From Portulaca oleracea (taxonomy: Eukaryota > Streptophyta > Magnoliopsida > Caryophyllales > Portulacaceae): 64,000 nt of DNA. The stretch lies in contig CM055872.1 of assembly GCA_029582165.1 (NCBI GenBank), positions 45,828,695 through 45,892,694 on the forward strand, read 5' to 3'. Shown piece after piece: positions 11,410 to 23,662 of this stretch. The notes beneath the pieces were generated by a model. It did not search any database and was not told the DNA's origin. It was given only the letters and a program-made list of their open reading frames with translations. The position numbers and the translations under genes were made by a program. Each line of letters opens with the position of its first letter. The first letter of the stretch is position 1.

Positions 11410-12868
11410 TAGCAAAGATCAACAGAGATCCCAGTTGACCTCCCATCAACTCCTCTTTTAGCAACAAGCTCCCACTTGAACTGATCACGCCCCTGCAACT
11501 TCAACATACGCATTATCGTCAACAACTTAGGGAATTTTGGATTGGAATTTTACCTCGTGTTTAACTTGTCGAATTCCCATGAAGGTTGGATGCGTTCCTC
11601 GGTTGACCATCCGTTCCTGTAGCCTCGACCGGAAACCTCCTCATTTCTGGTACCCTTCTCTCATCAGAGAAGCTAACACGGCTTTGACGAGTATGAACAG
11701 GCCTGTTAGAATTATCAATGGCAGAGTATAGTTTCCCCTTTTTCCTGCCATTTGCAATTATCAGAGATCCTTTCGTTACCCTCACATCACCATCTTCAAA
11801 TCTCATCGTGAACCCCTCCTTATCTAGTTGACTCACAGATATAAGGTTCTTGGTCAGACCTAGGATATACCGAACATTCTGCAACCTCCAAGTTCCACCC
11901 TTAGAAGTTTTAATGGTCACATCACCTCTTCCTAGCACCTTTAGGTTGTGACCGTTTGCAAGCCTAACCCTACCAAACCTCCCACTCACAAAATTGCTAA
12001 AGGCCTCCCTGCTAGACGAAGAGTGAAACGAAGCACCCGAATCTATCATCCAACTCCCTTCTGACTTGTCAACATTAACAGTTAGGACATCACCCAAATC
12101 CTCAGCAGAATTTACCGAGTCATGGTTATTATAACTGCTCTTCCTGGGTTTAGGACAATCCCCACGAAAATGACCTCTATCACCATTGTTCCAACACAAC
12201 ACTTGCTCCATGTTTCGACCTCTGGATTTTGATCGACCCCGACCCGAACTCCCACTATTCCTCCTATCCCCGATACCAAAGCATTCCCAAGACTCAGACA
12301 CATCGGAATCTTTCCTACGAATAGTTTCATTGAGGACAAAGTCTCTAATTTCCCCAAACTTCAGTTTCTCATTCTTCTTATTTGAAGAAGTTACAGAAGT
12401 CACAAAATTTTCCCAAGACTTAGGTAGGGTAGCCAATAGTATGTTAGCGTTCATCTCATCGTCGAAATTAAATCCCACGGAGGTTAACTTTGATAGTATT
12501 ATATTCAATTCATTCATACTATCATGCATATCACCAGACTCTTGCATCTTAAATTCAAACAAACGACGTAACACATATACCTTATTCACCGCCGAAGGTT
12601 TCTCATATGTGTTTTGCAAGGCCTCGAGCAGATCTTTCGTCGTTTTCTGATCTTTGACGTTGAAAGCCACGTTCCGAGCTAGCGTCAGCCTGACCGTACT
12701 GAATGCCTGACCATCAAGCTCTTCCCAATCCTTCTGTTCCATCTCTTTTGGCTTATCACCCATCGCAAGATACAACCTTTGCTGGCTGAGCACATCCTCA
12801 ACGCGCATCCTCCACCATGCGTAGTCTTTCCCATCGAACTCCGGAATCTTCACAATTGCGCCCACCAT
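11410..12868 (-). pseudogene. gag-protease, array unit 3 (truncated)
   Basis: Open from ATG 12868 to 11561 (435 codons), ending early at a nonsense change after GNSTS. The knuckle is CWNNGDRGHFRGDC. A compensated small indel cluster at about 12268-12292 changes the linker after the Ser-rich segment and resembles one in unit 7. Confidence 0.85.
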
Positions 12869-12920
12869 TGCTTCTCAGTCTGCAAATCAACCACGCTCCA
12901 ACCAAAGCTCTGATACCACT

Positions 12921-13490
12921 TGTTAGGATTCTTAGGGTGTGGTTAGCAGACAAACAATAATAAGGGCGAAAAATGAACAATGATTCAACACAAGGAGTTA
13001 ACGTGGAAAAACCCAAACCGGGAAAAAAACCACGAACAATGCACTATCAGAGGATTACAACGGTGTTTCAAAGATTCCCAGACCTTCACAATCTCTCACA
13101 ATCTTTCTAAAGTTACAACCTGAGAACTCAACACTCACAGTTGAGCTTCACACAACTCCCTCAGGAATACAGAGATTACAGGTCAATCTCTTGTAGTATA
13201 AGATGAAAAACACTCTTAATTTTTTCCCTTGCACACTACAAATTTGATCACAAACAAACAATTTATAGAGTATCCAAAATGCTTCACCTACCCACTAACT
13301 TGCTAGTGTAGTGCATCTACCCACTAACTTGCTAGTGTTGTACACCTACCCACTTTGTGAGTCACACCTACCCACTTACTTGCACTTGATGAGTAGTATT
13401 GTTTAATCACACCTACCCACTAACTTGCACTTGATGAGTAGTGTTGTTTAATCACACCTGCCCACTAACTTGGTCTCCACACACCTAACA
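12921..13490 (-). repeat. LTR 4 of the array
   Basis: 570 bp, with intact TGTTAGG/CCTAACA ends followed by ATCTCCCACTTGG (the polypurine tract on the minus strand). Confidence 0.93.
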
Positions 13491-14914
13491 ATCTCCCACT
13501 TGGAGACCAATGTTTCAAGCGCAATCTTCGACCACTTCGACACCTTCTCGAATCCTCTAGTCCATCCATCTCGATCTTGTTTAGCAAAGATCAACAGAGG
13601 TCCCAGTTCACCTCCCATCAACTCCTCTTTTAGAAACAGGCTCCCACTTGATCTGATCACGCCCTGCAACTTCAACATACGCATCATCGTCAACATCTTA
13701 GGGGAATTTATGATTGGAATTTTACCTCGTGTTGAACTTGTTGAATTCCCATGCAGGTTAGATGCGTTCCTCGGCTGACCATCCGTTCCTGAAGCCTCGA
13801 CCGGAAACCTCCTCGTTTCTGGTACCCTTCTCTCATCAGAGAAGCTAACACGCCTTTGACGAGCATTAACAGGCCTTTTAGAATTATCAATGGCAGAGTA
13901 TAGTTTTCCCTTTTTCCTGCCATTTGCAATTATCAGAGATCCTTTCGTTACCCTCCAATAACCATCTTCAAATCTTGTCGTGAACCCCTCCTCATCTAGT
14001 TGACTCACAGATATAAGGTTCTTGGTCAGACCTGGTATATACCGAAAATTCTGCAACCTCCAAGTTCCACCCTTAGATGTTTTAATGTTCACATCATCTC
14101 TTTCTAGCACCTTTAGGTTGTGACCGTTTGCAAGCCTAACCCTGCCAAACCTCCCACTCACAAAATTGCTAAAGGCCTCCCTGCTAGACGAAGAGTGAAA
14201 CGAAATACCTGAATCTATCACCCAACTCCCTTCTGACTTGTCAACATTAACAGTTAGGACATTACCCAAATCCTCAGCAGAATTTACCGAGTCATGGTTA
14301 TTATAACTGCTCTTCCTGGGTTTAGGACAATCCCTACGAAAATGACCTCTATCACCATTGTTCCAACACAACACTTGCTCCATGTTTCGACCTTTGGATT
14401 TTGATCGACCCCGACCCGAACTCCCACTATTCCTCCTATCCCTGACAGTCAAAGCATTCCCCGAAGACTCAGACACATCGAAATCTTTCCTACGAATAGT
14501 TTCATTGAGGACAAAGTCTCTAATTTCCCCAAACTTTGATAGTATTATATTCAATTCATTCATACTATCATGCATATCACCAGACTCTTGCATCTTAAAT
14601 TCAAACAAACGACGTAACACATATACCTTGTTCACCGCCGAAGGTTTCTCATATGTGTTTTGCAAGGCCTCGAGCAGATCTTTCGTCGTTTTCTGATCTT
14701 TGACGTTGAAAGCCACGTTCCGAGCTAGCGTCAGCCTGACCGTATTAAATGCCTGACCATCAAGCTCTTCCCAATCCTTCTGTTCCATCTCTTTTGGCTT
14801 ATCACCCATCGCAAGATGCAACCTTTGCTGGCGGAGCACATCCTCAACGCGCATCCTCCACCATGCGTAGATTTTCCCATCGAACTCCGTAATCTTCACA
14901 ATTGCGCCCGCAAT
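13448..14914 (-). pseudogene. gag-protease, array unit 4 (129-bp in-frame deletion, start lost)
   Basis: The normal ATG is mutated (14912-14914); the first in-frame Met is at 14899. About 43 codons between LSK and FGEIRDF are missing, joined at a short shared sequence (AAACTT type), which makes this unit 2046 bp long. The knuckle is CWNNGDRGHFRRDC. A 1-nt deletion near 13663 makes the frame run past the usual stop into the LTR (13448). Confidence 0.85.
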
Positions 14915-14966
14915 TGCTTCTCAGTCTGCAAATCAACCACGCTCCAACCAAAGCTCTGATACCACT

Positions 14967-15536
14967 TGTTAGGATTCTTAGGGCGTGGTTAGCAGACAAA
15001 CAATAATAAGGGCGAAAAATGAACAATGATTTAACACAAGGAGTTAACGTGGAGAAACCAAAACCGGGAAAAAAACTACGAACGATGCACTATCAGAGGA
15101 TTACAACGGTGTTTCAAAGATTCCCAGACCTGCACAATCTCTCACAATCTTCCTATAGTTACAACCTGAGAACTCAACACTCACAGTTGAGCCTCACACA
15201 ACTCCCTCAGGAACACAGAGATTACAGGTCAATCTCTTGTGGTATAAGATGAAAAACACTCTTAATTTGTTCCCTTGCACACTACAAATTTGATCACAAA
15301 CAAACAATTTATAGAGTATCCAAAATGCTTCACCTACCCACTAACTTGCTAGTGTAGTGCATCTACCCACTAACTCGCTAGTGTTGTACACCTACCCACT
15401 TTGTGAGTCACACCTACCCACTTACTTGCACTTGATGAGTAGTATTGTTTAATCACACCTACCCACAAACTTGCACTTGATGAGTAGTGTTGTTTAATCA
15501 CACCTGCCCACTAACTTGGTTTCCACACACCTAACA
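14967..15536 (-). repeat. LTR 5 of the array
   Basis: 570 bp. A few private substitutions (for example GGAGAAACC for GGAAAAACC). Terminal motifs intact. Confidence 0.93.
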
Positions 15537-15619
15537 ATCTCCAACTTGGAGACCAATGTTTCAAGCGCAATCTTCGACCACTTCCACACCTTCTCGAATC
15601 CTCTAGTGCATCCATCTCG

Positions 15620-17089
15620 ATCTTGTTTAGCAAAGATCAACAGAGGTCCCAGTTAACCTCCCATCAACTACTCTTTTAGCAACAGGCTCCCACTAGATCT
15701 GATCACGCCCCTGCAACTTCAACATACGCATCATCGTCAACATCTTAGGGGAATTTTGGAATGGAATTTTACCTCGTGTTGAACTTGTTGAATTCCCATG
15801 CAGGTTAGATGCGTTCCTCGGCTGACCATCCGTTCCTGAAGCCTCGACCGGAAACCTCCTCGTTTCTGGTACCCTTCTCTCATCAGAGAAGCTAACACGC
15901 CTTTGACGAGCATGAGCAGGTCTGTTAGAATTATCAATGGCAGAGTATAGTTTCCCCTTTTTCCTGCCATTTGCAATTATCAGAGATCCTTTCGTTACCC
16001 TCCAATAACCATCTTCAAATCTCGTCGTGAACCCCTCCTCATCTAGTTGACTCACAGATATAAGGTTCTTCGTCACACATGGGATATACCGAAAATTCTG
16101 CAACCTCCAAGTTCCACCCTTAGAAGTTTTAATTTTCACATCACCTCTTTCTAGCACCTTTAGGTTGTGACCGTTTGCAAGCCTAACCCTGCCAAACCTC
16201 CCACTCACAAAATTGCTAAAGGCCTCCCTGCTAGACAAAGAGTGAAACGAAGCACCCGAATCTATCACCAAAATCCCTTCTGACTTGTCAACATTAACAG
16301 TTAGGACATCACCCAAATCCTCAGCAGAATTTACCGAGTCATGGTTATTATAACTGCTCTTCCTGGGTTTAGGACAATCCCTACGAAAATGACCTCTATC
16401 ACCATAGATCCAACATAACACTTGCTCCATGTTTCGACCTCTGGATTTTGATCGACCCTGACCTGAACTCCGACTATTCCTCCTATCCCTGACAGTCAAA
16501 CCATTCCCCGAAGACTCAGACACATCGGAATCTTTCCTACGAATAGTTTCATTGAGGACAAAGTCTCTAATTTCCCCAAACTTCAATTTCTGATTCTTCT
16601 TATTTGAAGAATTTACAGAAGTCACAAAATTTTCCTAAGACTTAGGTAGGGTAGCCAATAGTATGTTAGCGTTCATCTCATCGTCGAAATTAAATCCCAC
16701 GAAGGTTAACTTCGGTAGTATTATATTCAACTCATTCATACTATCATGCATATCACCAGACTCTTGCATTTTAAATTCAAACAAACGACGTAACACATAT
16801 ACCTAGTTCACCGCCGAAGATTTCTCATATGTGTTTTGCAAGGCCTCGAGCAGATCTTTCGTCGTTTTCTGATCTTTGACGTTGAAAGCCACGTTCCGAG
16901 CTAGCGTCAGCCTGACCGTATTGAATGCCTGACCATCAAGCTCTTCCCAATCCTTCTGTTCCACCTCTTTTGGCTTATCACCCATCGCAAGATGCAACCG
17001 TCGCTGGCGGAGCACATCCTCAACGCGCATCCCCACCATGCGTAGTCTTTCCCATCGAACTCCGGAATCTTCACAATTGCGTCCGCCAT
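15620..17089 (-). pseudogene. gag-protease, array unit 5 (multiple lesions)
   Basis: A 1-nt deletion near 17030 shifts the N-terminus. Nonsense changes follow near 16804 and 16635. A 310-codon stretch is open at 16625-15693. The knuckle is CWIYGDRGHFRRDC, also lacking the second Cys but with a different replacement. VIDSGASFH is retained. Confidence 0.85.
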
Positions 17090-17141
17090 TGCTTCTCAGT
17101 CTGCAAATCAACCACGCTCCAACCAAAGCTCTGATACCACT

Positions 17142-17711
17142 TGTTAGGATTCTTAGGGCGTGGTTAGCAGACAAACAATAATAAGGGCGAAAAATGAACA
17201 AAGATTCAACACAAGGAGTTAACGTGGAAAAACCCAAACCGGGAAAAAAACCACGAACGTTGCACTATCAGAGGATTACAACGGTGTTTCAAAGATTCCC
17301 AGACCTCCACAATCTCTCACAATCTTTCTAGAGTTACAACCTGAGAACTCAACACTCACAGTTGAGCCTCACACAACTCCCTCAGGAACACAGAGATTAC
17401 AGGTCAATCTCTTGTTGTATAAGATGAAAAACACTCTTAATTTGTTCCCTTGCACCCTACAAATTTGATCACAAACAAACAATTTATAGAGTATCCAAAA
17501 TGCTTCACCTACCCACTAACTTGCTAGTGTAGTGCATCTACTCACTAACTTGCTAGTGTTGTACACCTACCCACTTTGTGAGTCACACCTACCCACTTAC
17601 TTGCACTTGATGAGTAGTATTGTTTAATCACACCTACCCACTAACTTGCACTTGATAAGTAGTGTTGTTTAATCACACCTGCCCACTAACTTGGTCTCCA
17701 CACACCTAACA
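17142..17711 (-). repeat. LTR 6 of the array
   Basis: 570 bp with intact ends. It is the 3' LTR of the only unit with a full ORF. Confidence 0.93.
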
Positions 17712-17801
17712 ATCTCCCACTTGGAGACCAATGTTTCAAGCGCAATCTTCGACCACTTCAACACCTTCTCGAATCCTCTAGTGCATCCATCTTGATCTTG
17801 T

Positions 17802-19265
17802 TTAGCAAAGATCAACAGAGGTCCCAGTTGACCTCCCATCAACTCCTCTTTTAGAACCAGGCTCCCACTTGATCTGACCACGCCCCTGCAACTTCAACAT
17901 ACGCATCATCGTCAACATCTTAGGGGAATTTTGGATTGAAATTTTACCTCGTGTTGAACTTGTTGAATTCCCATGCAGGTTAGATGCGTTCCTCGGCTGA
18001 CCATCCGTTCCTGAAGCCTCAACCGGAAACCTCCTCGTTTCTGGTACCCTTCTCTCATAAGAGAAGCTAACACGCCTTTGACGAGCATGAACAGGCCTGT
18101 TAGAATTATCAATGGCAGAGTATAGTTTCCCCTTTTTCCTGCCATTTTCAATTATCAGAGATCCTTTCGTTACCCTCCAATAACTATCTTCAAATCTCGT
18201 CGTGAGCCCCTCCTCATCTAGTTGACTCACAGATATAAGGTTCTTGGTCAGACCTGGGATATACCGAAAATTCTGCAACCTCCAAGTTCCACCCTTAGAA
18301 GTTTTAATGTTCACATCACCTCTTTCTAGCACCTTTAGGTTGTGACCGTTTTCAAGCCTAACCCTGCCAAACCTCCCACTCACAAAATTGCTAAAGGCCT
18401 CCCTGCTAGACGAAGAGTGAAACGAAGCACCCGAATCTATCACCCAACTCCCTTCTGACTTGTCAACATTAACAGTTAGGACATCACCCAAATCCTCAGC
18501 AGAATTTACCGAGTCATGGTTATTATAACTGCTCTTCCTGGGTTTAGGACAATCCCTACGAAAATGACCTCTATCGCCACAGTTCCAACACAACACTTGC
18601 TCCATGTTTCGACCTCTGGATTTTGATCGACCCTGACCCAAACTCCCACTATTCCTCCTATCCCTGACAGTCAAAGCATTCCCCGAAGACTCAGACACAT
18701 CGGAATCTTTCCTACGAATAGTTTCATTGAGGACAAAGTCTCTAATTTCCCTAAACTTCAGTTTCTCATTCTTCTTATTTGAAGAAGTTACAGAAGTCAC
18801 AAAATTTTCCCAAGACTTAGGTAGGGTAGCCAATAGTATGTTAGCGTTCATCTCATCGTCGAAATTAAATCCTACGGAGGTTAACTTTGGTAGTATTATA
18901 TTCAACTCATTCATACTATCATGCATATCACCAGACTCTTGCATCTTAAATTCAAACAAACGACGTAACTCATATACCTTGTTCACCGCCGAAGGTTTCT
19001 CATATGTATTTTGCAAGGCCTCAAGCAGATCTTTCGTCGTTTTCTGATCTTTGACGTTGAAAGCCACGTTCCGAGCTAGCGTCAGCCTGACCGTACTGAA
19101 TGCCTGACCATCAAGCTCTTCCCAATCCTTCTGTTCCACCTCTTTTGGCTTATCACCCATCTCAAGATGCAACCTTTGCTGGCGGAGCACATCCTCAACG
19201 CGCATCCTCCACCATGCGTAGTCTTTCCCATCGAACTCCGGAATCTTAACAATTGCGCCCGCCAT
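17802..19265 (-). CDS. Intact gag-protease ORF, array unit 6 (487 aa)
   Basis: The only uninterrupted copy, and it approximates the ancestral protein. Domains in order: an N-terminal copia Gag region (MAGAIVKIPEFDGKDYAWW start, UBN2/DUF4219-like, about residues 1-150); a basic Ser/Arg-rich linker; a CCHC zinc knuckle CWNCGDRGHFRRDC at about 225-238; a retroviral-type aspartic protease with active-site DSGA near 277; and the beginning of a gag-pre-integrase-like segment (YWRVTKGSLI...GKLYSA, near 380). About 100 residues without a recognised domain follow. Integrase and RT are absent. Gag would form virus-like particles and package element RNA. The PBS lies 5' and the polypurine tract 3'. Whether it is expressed cannot be seen. 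Confidence 0.9.
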   Translation of the reverse strand: MAGAIVKIPEFDGKDYAWWRMRVEDVLRQQRLHLEMGDKPKEVEQKDWEELDGQAFSTVRLTLARNVAFNVKDQKTTKDLLEALQNTYEKPSAVNKVYELRRLFEFKMQESGDMHDSMNELNIILPKLTSVGFNFDDEMNANILLATLPKSWENFVTSVTSSNKKNEKLKFREIRDFVLNETIRRKDSDVSESSGNALTVRDRRNSGSLGQGRSKSRGRNMEQVLCWNCGDRGHFRRDCPKPRKSSYNNHDSVNSAEDLGDVLTVNVDKSEGSWVIDSGASFHSSSSREAFSNFVSGRFGRVRLENGHNLKVLERGDVNIKTSKGGTWRLQNFRYIPGLTKNLISVSQLDEEGLTTRFEDSYWRVTKGSLIIENGRKKGKLYSAIDNSNRPVHARQRRVSFSYERRVPETRRFPVEASGTDGQPRNASNLHGNSTSSTRGKISIQNSPKMLTMMRMLKLQGRGQIKWEPGSKRGVDGRSTGTSVDLC

Positions 19266-19317
19266 TGCTTCTCAGTCTGCAAATCAACCACGCTCCAACC
19301 AAAGCTCTGATACCACT

Positions 19318-19887
19318 TGTTAGGATTCTTAGGGCGTGGTTAGCAGACAAACAATGATAAGGGCGAAAAATGAACAAAGATTCAACACAAGGAGTTAACG
19401 TGGAAAAACCCAAACCGGGAAAAAAACCACGAACGATGCACTATGAGAGGATTACAACGGTGTTTCAAAGATTCCCAGACCTCCACAATCTCTCACAATC
19501 TTCCTAGAGTTACAACCTGAGAACTCAACACTCACAGTTGAGCCTCACACAACTCCCTCAGGAACACAGAGATTACAGGTCAATCTCTTATTGTATAAGA
19601 TGAAAAACACTCTTAATTTGTTCCCTAGCACACTACAAATTTGATCACAAACAAACAATTTATAGAGTATCCAAAATGCTTCACCTACCCACTAACTTGC
19701 TAGTGTAGTGCATCTACCCACTAACTTGCTAGTGTTGTACACCTACCCACTTTGTGAGTCACACCTACCCACTTACTTGCACTTGATGAGTAGTATTGTT
19801 TAATCACACCTACCCACTAACTTGTACTTGATGAGTAGTGTTGTTTAATCACACCTGCCCACTAACTTGGTCTCCACACACCTAACA
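19318..19887 (-). repeat. LTR 7 of the array (5' LTR of the intact unit)
   Basis: 570 bp. Read on the minus strand it would supply the promoter for unit 6. Intact terminal motifs, TATA-like TATAAATTG, and AC-rich repeats in U3. Confidence 0.93.
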
Positions 19888-19967
19888 ATCTCCCACTTGG
19901 AGACCAATGTTTCAAGCGCAATCTTCGACCACTTCAACACCTTCTCGAATCCTCTAGTGCATCCATC

Positions 19968-21434
19968 TTGATCTTGTTTAGCAAAGATCAACAGAGGTCC
20001 CAGTTGACCTCCCATCAACTCCTCTTTTAGCAACAGGCTCCCACTTGATCTGACCACGCCCCTGCAACTTCAACATACGCATCATCGTCAACATCTTAGG
20101 GGAATTTTGGATTGGAATTTTACCTCATGTTGAACTTGTTGAATTCCCATGCAGGTTAGAAGCGTTCCTCGGCTGACCATCCGTTCCTGAAGCCTCAACC
20201 GGAAACCTCCTCGTTTCTGGTACCCTTCTCTCATCAGAGAAGCTAACACGCCTTTGACGAGCATGAACAGGTCTGTTAGAATTATCAATGGCAGATATAG
20301 TTTCCCCTTTTTCCTGCCATTTTCAATTATCAGAGATCCTTTCGTTACCCTCCAATAACCATCTTCAAATCTCGTCGTGAACCCCTCCTCATCTAGTTGA
20401 CTCACAGATATAAGGTTCTTGGTCAGACCTGGGATATACCGAAAATTCTGCAACCTCCAAGTTCCACCCTTAGAAGTTTTAATGTTCACATCACCTCTTT
20501 CTAGCACCTTTAGGTTGTGACCGTTTTCAAGCCTAGCCCTGCCAAACCTCCCACTCACAAAATTGCTAAAGGTCTCCCTGCTAGACGAAGAGTGAAACGA
20601 AGCACCCGAATCTATCACCCAACTCCCTTCTGACTTGTCAACATTAACAGTTAGGACATCACCCAAATCCTCAGCAGAATTTACCGAGTCATGGTTATTA
20701 TAACTGCTCTTCCTGGGTTTAGGACAATCCCTACGAAAATGACCTCTATCGCCACGCCCAACACAACACTTGCTCCATGTTTCGACTCTGGATTTTGATC
20801 GAAACCGACCAACTCCCACTATTCCTCCTATCCCCGATACCAAAGCATTCCCCAAGACTCGCACATCTAATCTTTCCTACGAATAGTTTCATTGAGGAAA
20901 AAGTCTCTAATTTCCCCAAACTTCAGTTTCTCATTCTTCTTATTTGAAGAAGTTACAGAAGTCACAAAATTTTCCCAAGACTTAGGTAGGGTAGCCAATA
21001 GTATGTTAGCGTTCATCTCATCGTCGAAATTAAATCCCACGGAGGTTAACTTTGATAGCATTATATTCAACTCATTCATACTATCATGCATATCACAAGA
21101 CTCTTGCATCTTAAATTCAAACAAACGACGTAACACATATACCTTGTTCACCGTCGAAGGTTTCTCATATGTGTTTTGCAAGGCCTCGAGCAGATCTTTC
21201 GTCGTTTTCTGATCTTTGACGTTGAAAGCCACGTTCCGAGCTAGCGCCACCGACTGGCCGCATCTTGAATGCCTGACCATCAAGCTCTTCCCAATCCTTC
21301 TGTTCCATCTCTTTTGGCTTATCACCCATCGCAAGATGCAACCTTTGCTGGCGGAGCACATCCTTAACGCGCATCCTCCACCATGCGTAGTATTTCCCAT
21401 CGAACTCCGGAATCTTAACAATTGCGCCCGCTAT
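19968..21434 (-). pseudogene. gag-protease, array unit 7 (heavily indel-damaged, start lost)
   Basis: The ATG is changed to ATA at 21432-21434. The segment after CGAGCTAGCG is replaced by CCACCGACTGGCCGCATCTT. A cluster of small deletions at about 20755-20875 removes part of the knuckle and linker, leaving GDRGHFRRDC without the first Cys pair. Open stretches are 21421-20867 and 20864-20088. Confidence 0.85.
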
Positions 21435-21486
21435 TGCTTCTCAGTCTGCAAATCAACCACGCTCCAACCAAAGCTCTGATACCACT

Positions 21487-22056
21487 TGTTAGGATTCTTA
21501 GGGCGTATTTAGCAGACAAACAATAATAAGGGCGAAAAATGAACAAAGATTCAACACAAGGAGTTAACGTAGAAAAACCCAAACCGGGAAAAAAACCACG
21601 AAGGATGCACTATCAGAGGATTACAACGGTGTTTCAAAGATTCCCAGACCTCCACAATCTCTCACAATCTTCTTAGAGTTACAACCTGAGAACTCAACAC
21701 TCACTGTTGAGCCTCACACAACTCCCTCAGGAACACAGAGATTACAGGTTAATCTCTTGTGTTATAAGATGAAAAACACTCTTAATTTGTTCCCTTGCAC
21801 ACTACAAATTTGATCACAAACAAACAATTTATAGAGTATCCAAAATGCTTCACCTACCCATTAACTTGCTAGTGTTGTACATCTACCCACTAACTTGCTA
21901 GTGTTGTACACCTACCCACTTTGTGAGTCACACTTACCCACTTACTTGCACTTGATGAGTAGTATTGTTTAATCACACCTACCCACTAACTTGCACTTGA
22001 TGAGTAGTGTTGTTTAATCACACCTGCCCACTAACTTGGTCTCCTCACACCTAACA
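21487..22056 (-). repeat. LTR 8 of the array
   Basis: 570 bp. It differs near both ends (GGGCGTATTTAGC; CTCCTCACACCTAACA), and the adjacent purine tract is altered (ATCTCCCCCTTGGTGAGC). Confidence 0.93.
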
Positions 22057-22146
22057 ATCTCCCCCTTGGTGAGCAATGTTTCAAGCGCAATCTTCGACCA
22101 CTTCAACACCTTCTTGAATCCTTTAGTGCATCCATCTCGATCTTGT

Positions 22147-23610
22147 TTAGCAAAGATCAACAGAGGTCCCAGTTGACCTCCCATCAACTCCTCTTTTAGC
22201 AATAGGCTCCCACTTGAACTGATCACGCCCCTGCAACTTCAACATACGCATCATCGTCAACAACTTAGGGGAATTTTGGATTGGAATTTTACCTCGTGTT
22301 GAACTTGTCGAATTCCCATGCAGGTTGGATGCGTTCCTCGGCTGACCATCCGTTCCTGTAGCCTCGACCGGAAACCTCCTCGTTTCTGGTACCCTTCTCT
22401 CATCAGAGAAGCTAACACGCCTTTGACGAGCATGAACAGGCCTGTTAGAATTATTAATGGCAGAGTATAGTTTCCCCTTTTTCCTGCCATTTGCAATTAT
22501 CAGAGATCCTTTCGTTACCCTCCAATAACCATCTTCAAATCTCGTCGTGAACCCCTCCTCATCTAGTTGACTCACAGATATAAGGTTCTGGGTCAGACTT
22601 GGGATATACCGAACATTCTGCAACCTCCAAGTTCCACCCTTAGAAGTTTTAATGTTCACATCACCTCTTCCTAGCACCTTTAGGTTGTGACCGTTTGCAA
22701 GCCTAACCCTGCCAAACCTCCCACTCACAAAATTGCTAAAGGTCTACCTGCTAGACAAAGAGTGAAACGAAGCACCCGAATCTATCACCCAACACCCTTC
22801 TGACTTGTCAACATTAATAGTTAGGACATCACCCAAATCCTCAGCAGAATTTACCGAGTCATGGTTATTATAACTGCTCTTCCTGGGTTTAGGACAATCC
22901 CTACGAAAATGACCTCTATCACCACAGTTCCAACACAATACTTGCTCAATGTTTCAACCTCTGGATTTTGATCGACACCGACCCGAACTCCCACTATTCC
23001 TCCTATCCCTGATAGTCAAAGCATTCCCCGAAGACTCAGACACATCGAAATCTTTCCTACGAATAGTTTCATTGTGGACAAAGTCTCTAATTTCCCAAAA
23101 CTTCACTTTCTCATTCTTCTTATTTGAAGAAGTTACAGAAGTCACAAAATTTTCCCAAGACTTAGGTAGGGTAGCCAATAGTATGTTAGCGTTCATCTCA
23201 TCGTCGAAATTAAATCCCACGGAAGTTAACTTTCATAGTATTATATTCAACTCATTCATACTATCATGCATATCACCAGACTCTTGCATCTTAAATTAAA
23301 ACAAACGACGTAAAACATATACCTTGTTCACCGCCGAAGGTTTCTCATATGTGTTTTGCAAGGCCTCGAGCAGATCTTTCGTCGTTTTCTGATCTTTGAC
23401 GTTGAAAGCCACGTTCCGAGCTAGCGTCAGCCTGACCGTACTGAATGCCTGACCATCAAGCTCTTCCAGATCCTTCTGTTCCATCTCTTTAGGCTTATCA
23501 CCCATCGAAAGATGCAACCTTTGCTGGGTGAGCACATCCTCAACGCGCATCCTCCACCATGCGTAGTCTTTCCCATCGAACTCCGGAATCTTCACAATTG
23601 CGCCGGCCAT
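22147..23610 (-). pseudogene. gag-protease, array unit 8 (several stops)
   Basis: Starts at ATG 23610. Broken by nonsense changes near 23296, 22950 and 22744, leaving four open pieces. The knuckle CWNCGDRGHFRRDC has all its ligands. The PBS is mutated (GCTGTGATACCAC on the plus strand). Confidence 0.85.
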
Positions 23611-23662
23611 TGCTTCTCAGTCTGCAAATCAACCACGCTCCAAACAAAGCTGTGATACCACT

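Noticed and set aside
17669..17881. 70-codon minus-strand ORF overlapping the gag end and LTR (repeated in each unit)
   Set aside because: It runs in another frame across the gag stop into the LTR and has no recognisable domain. Its recurrence follows from the array.
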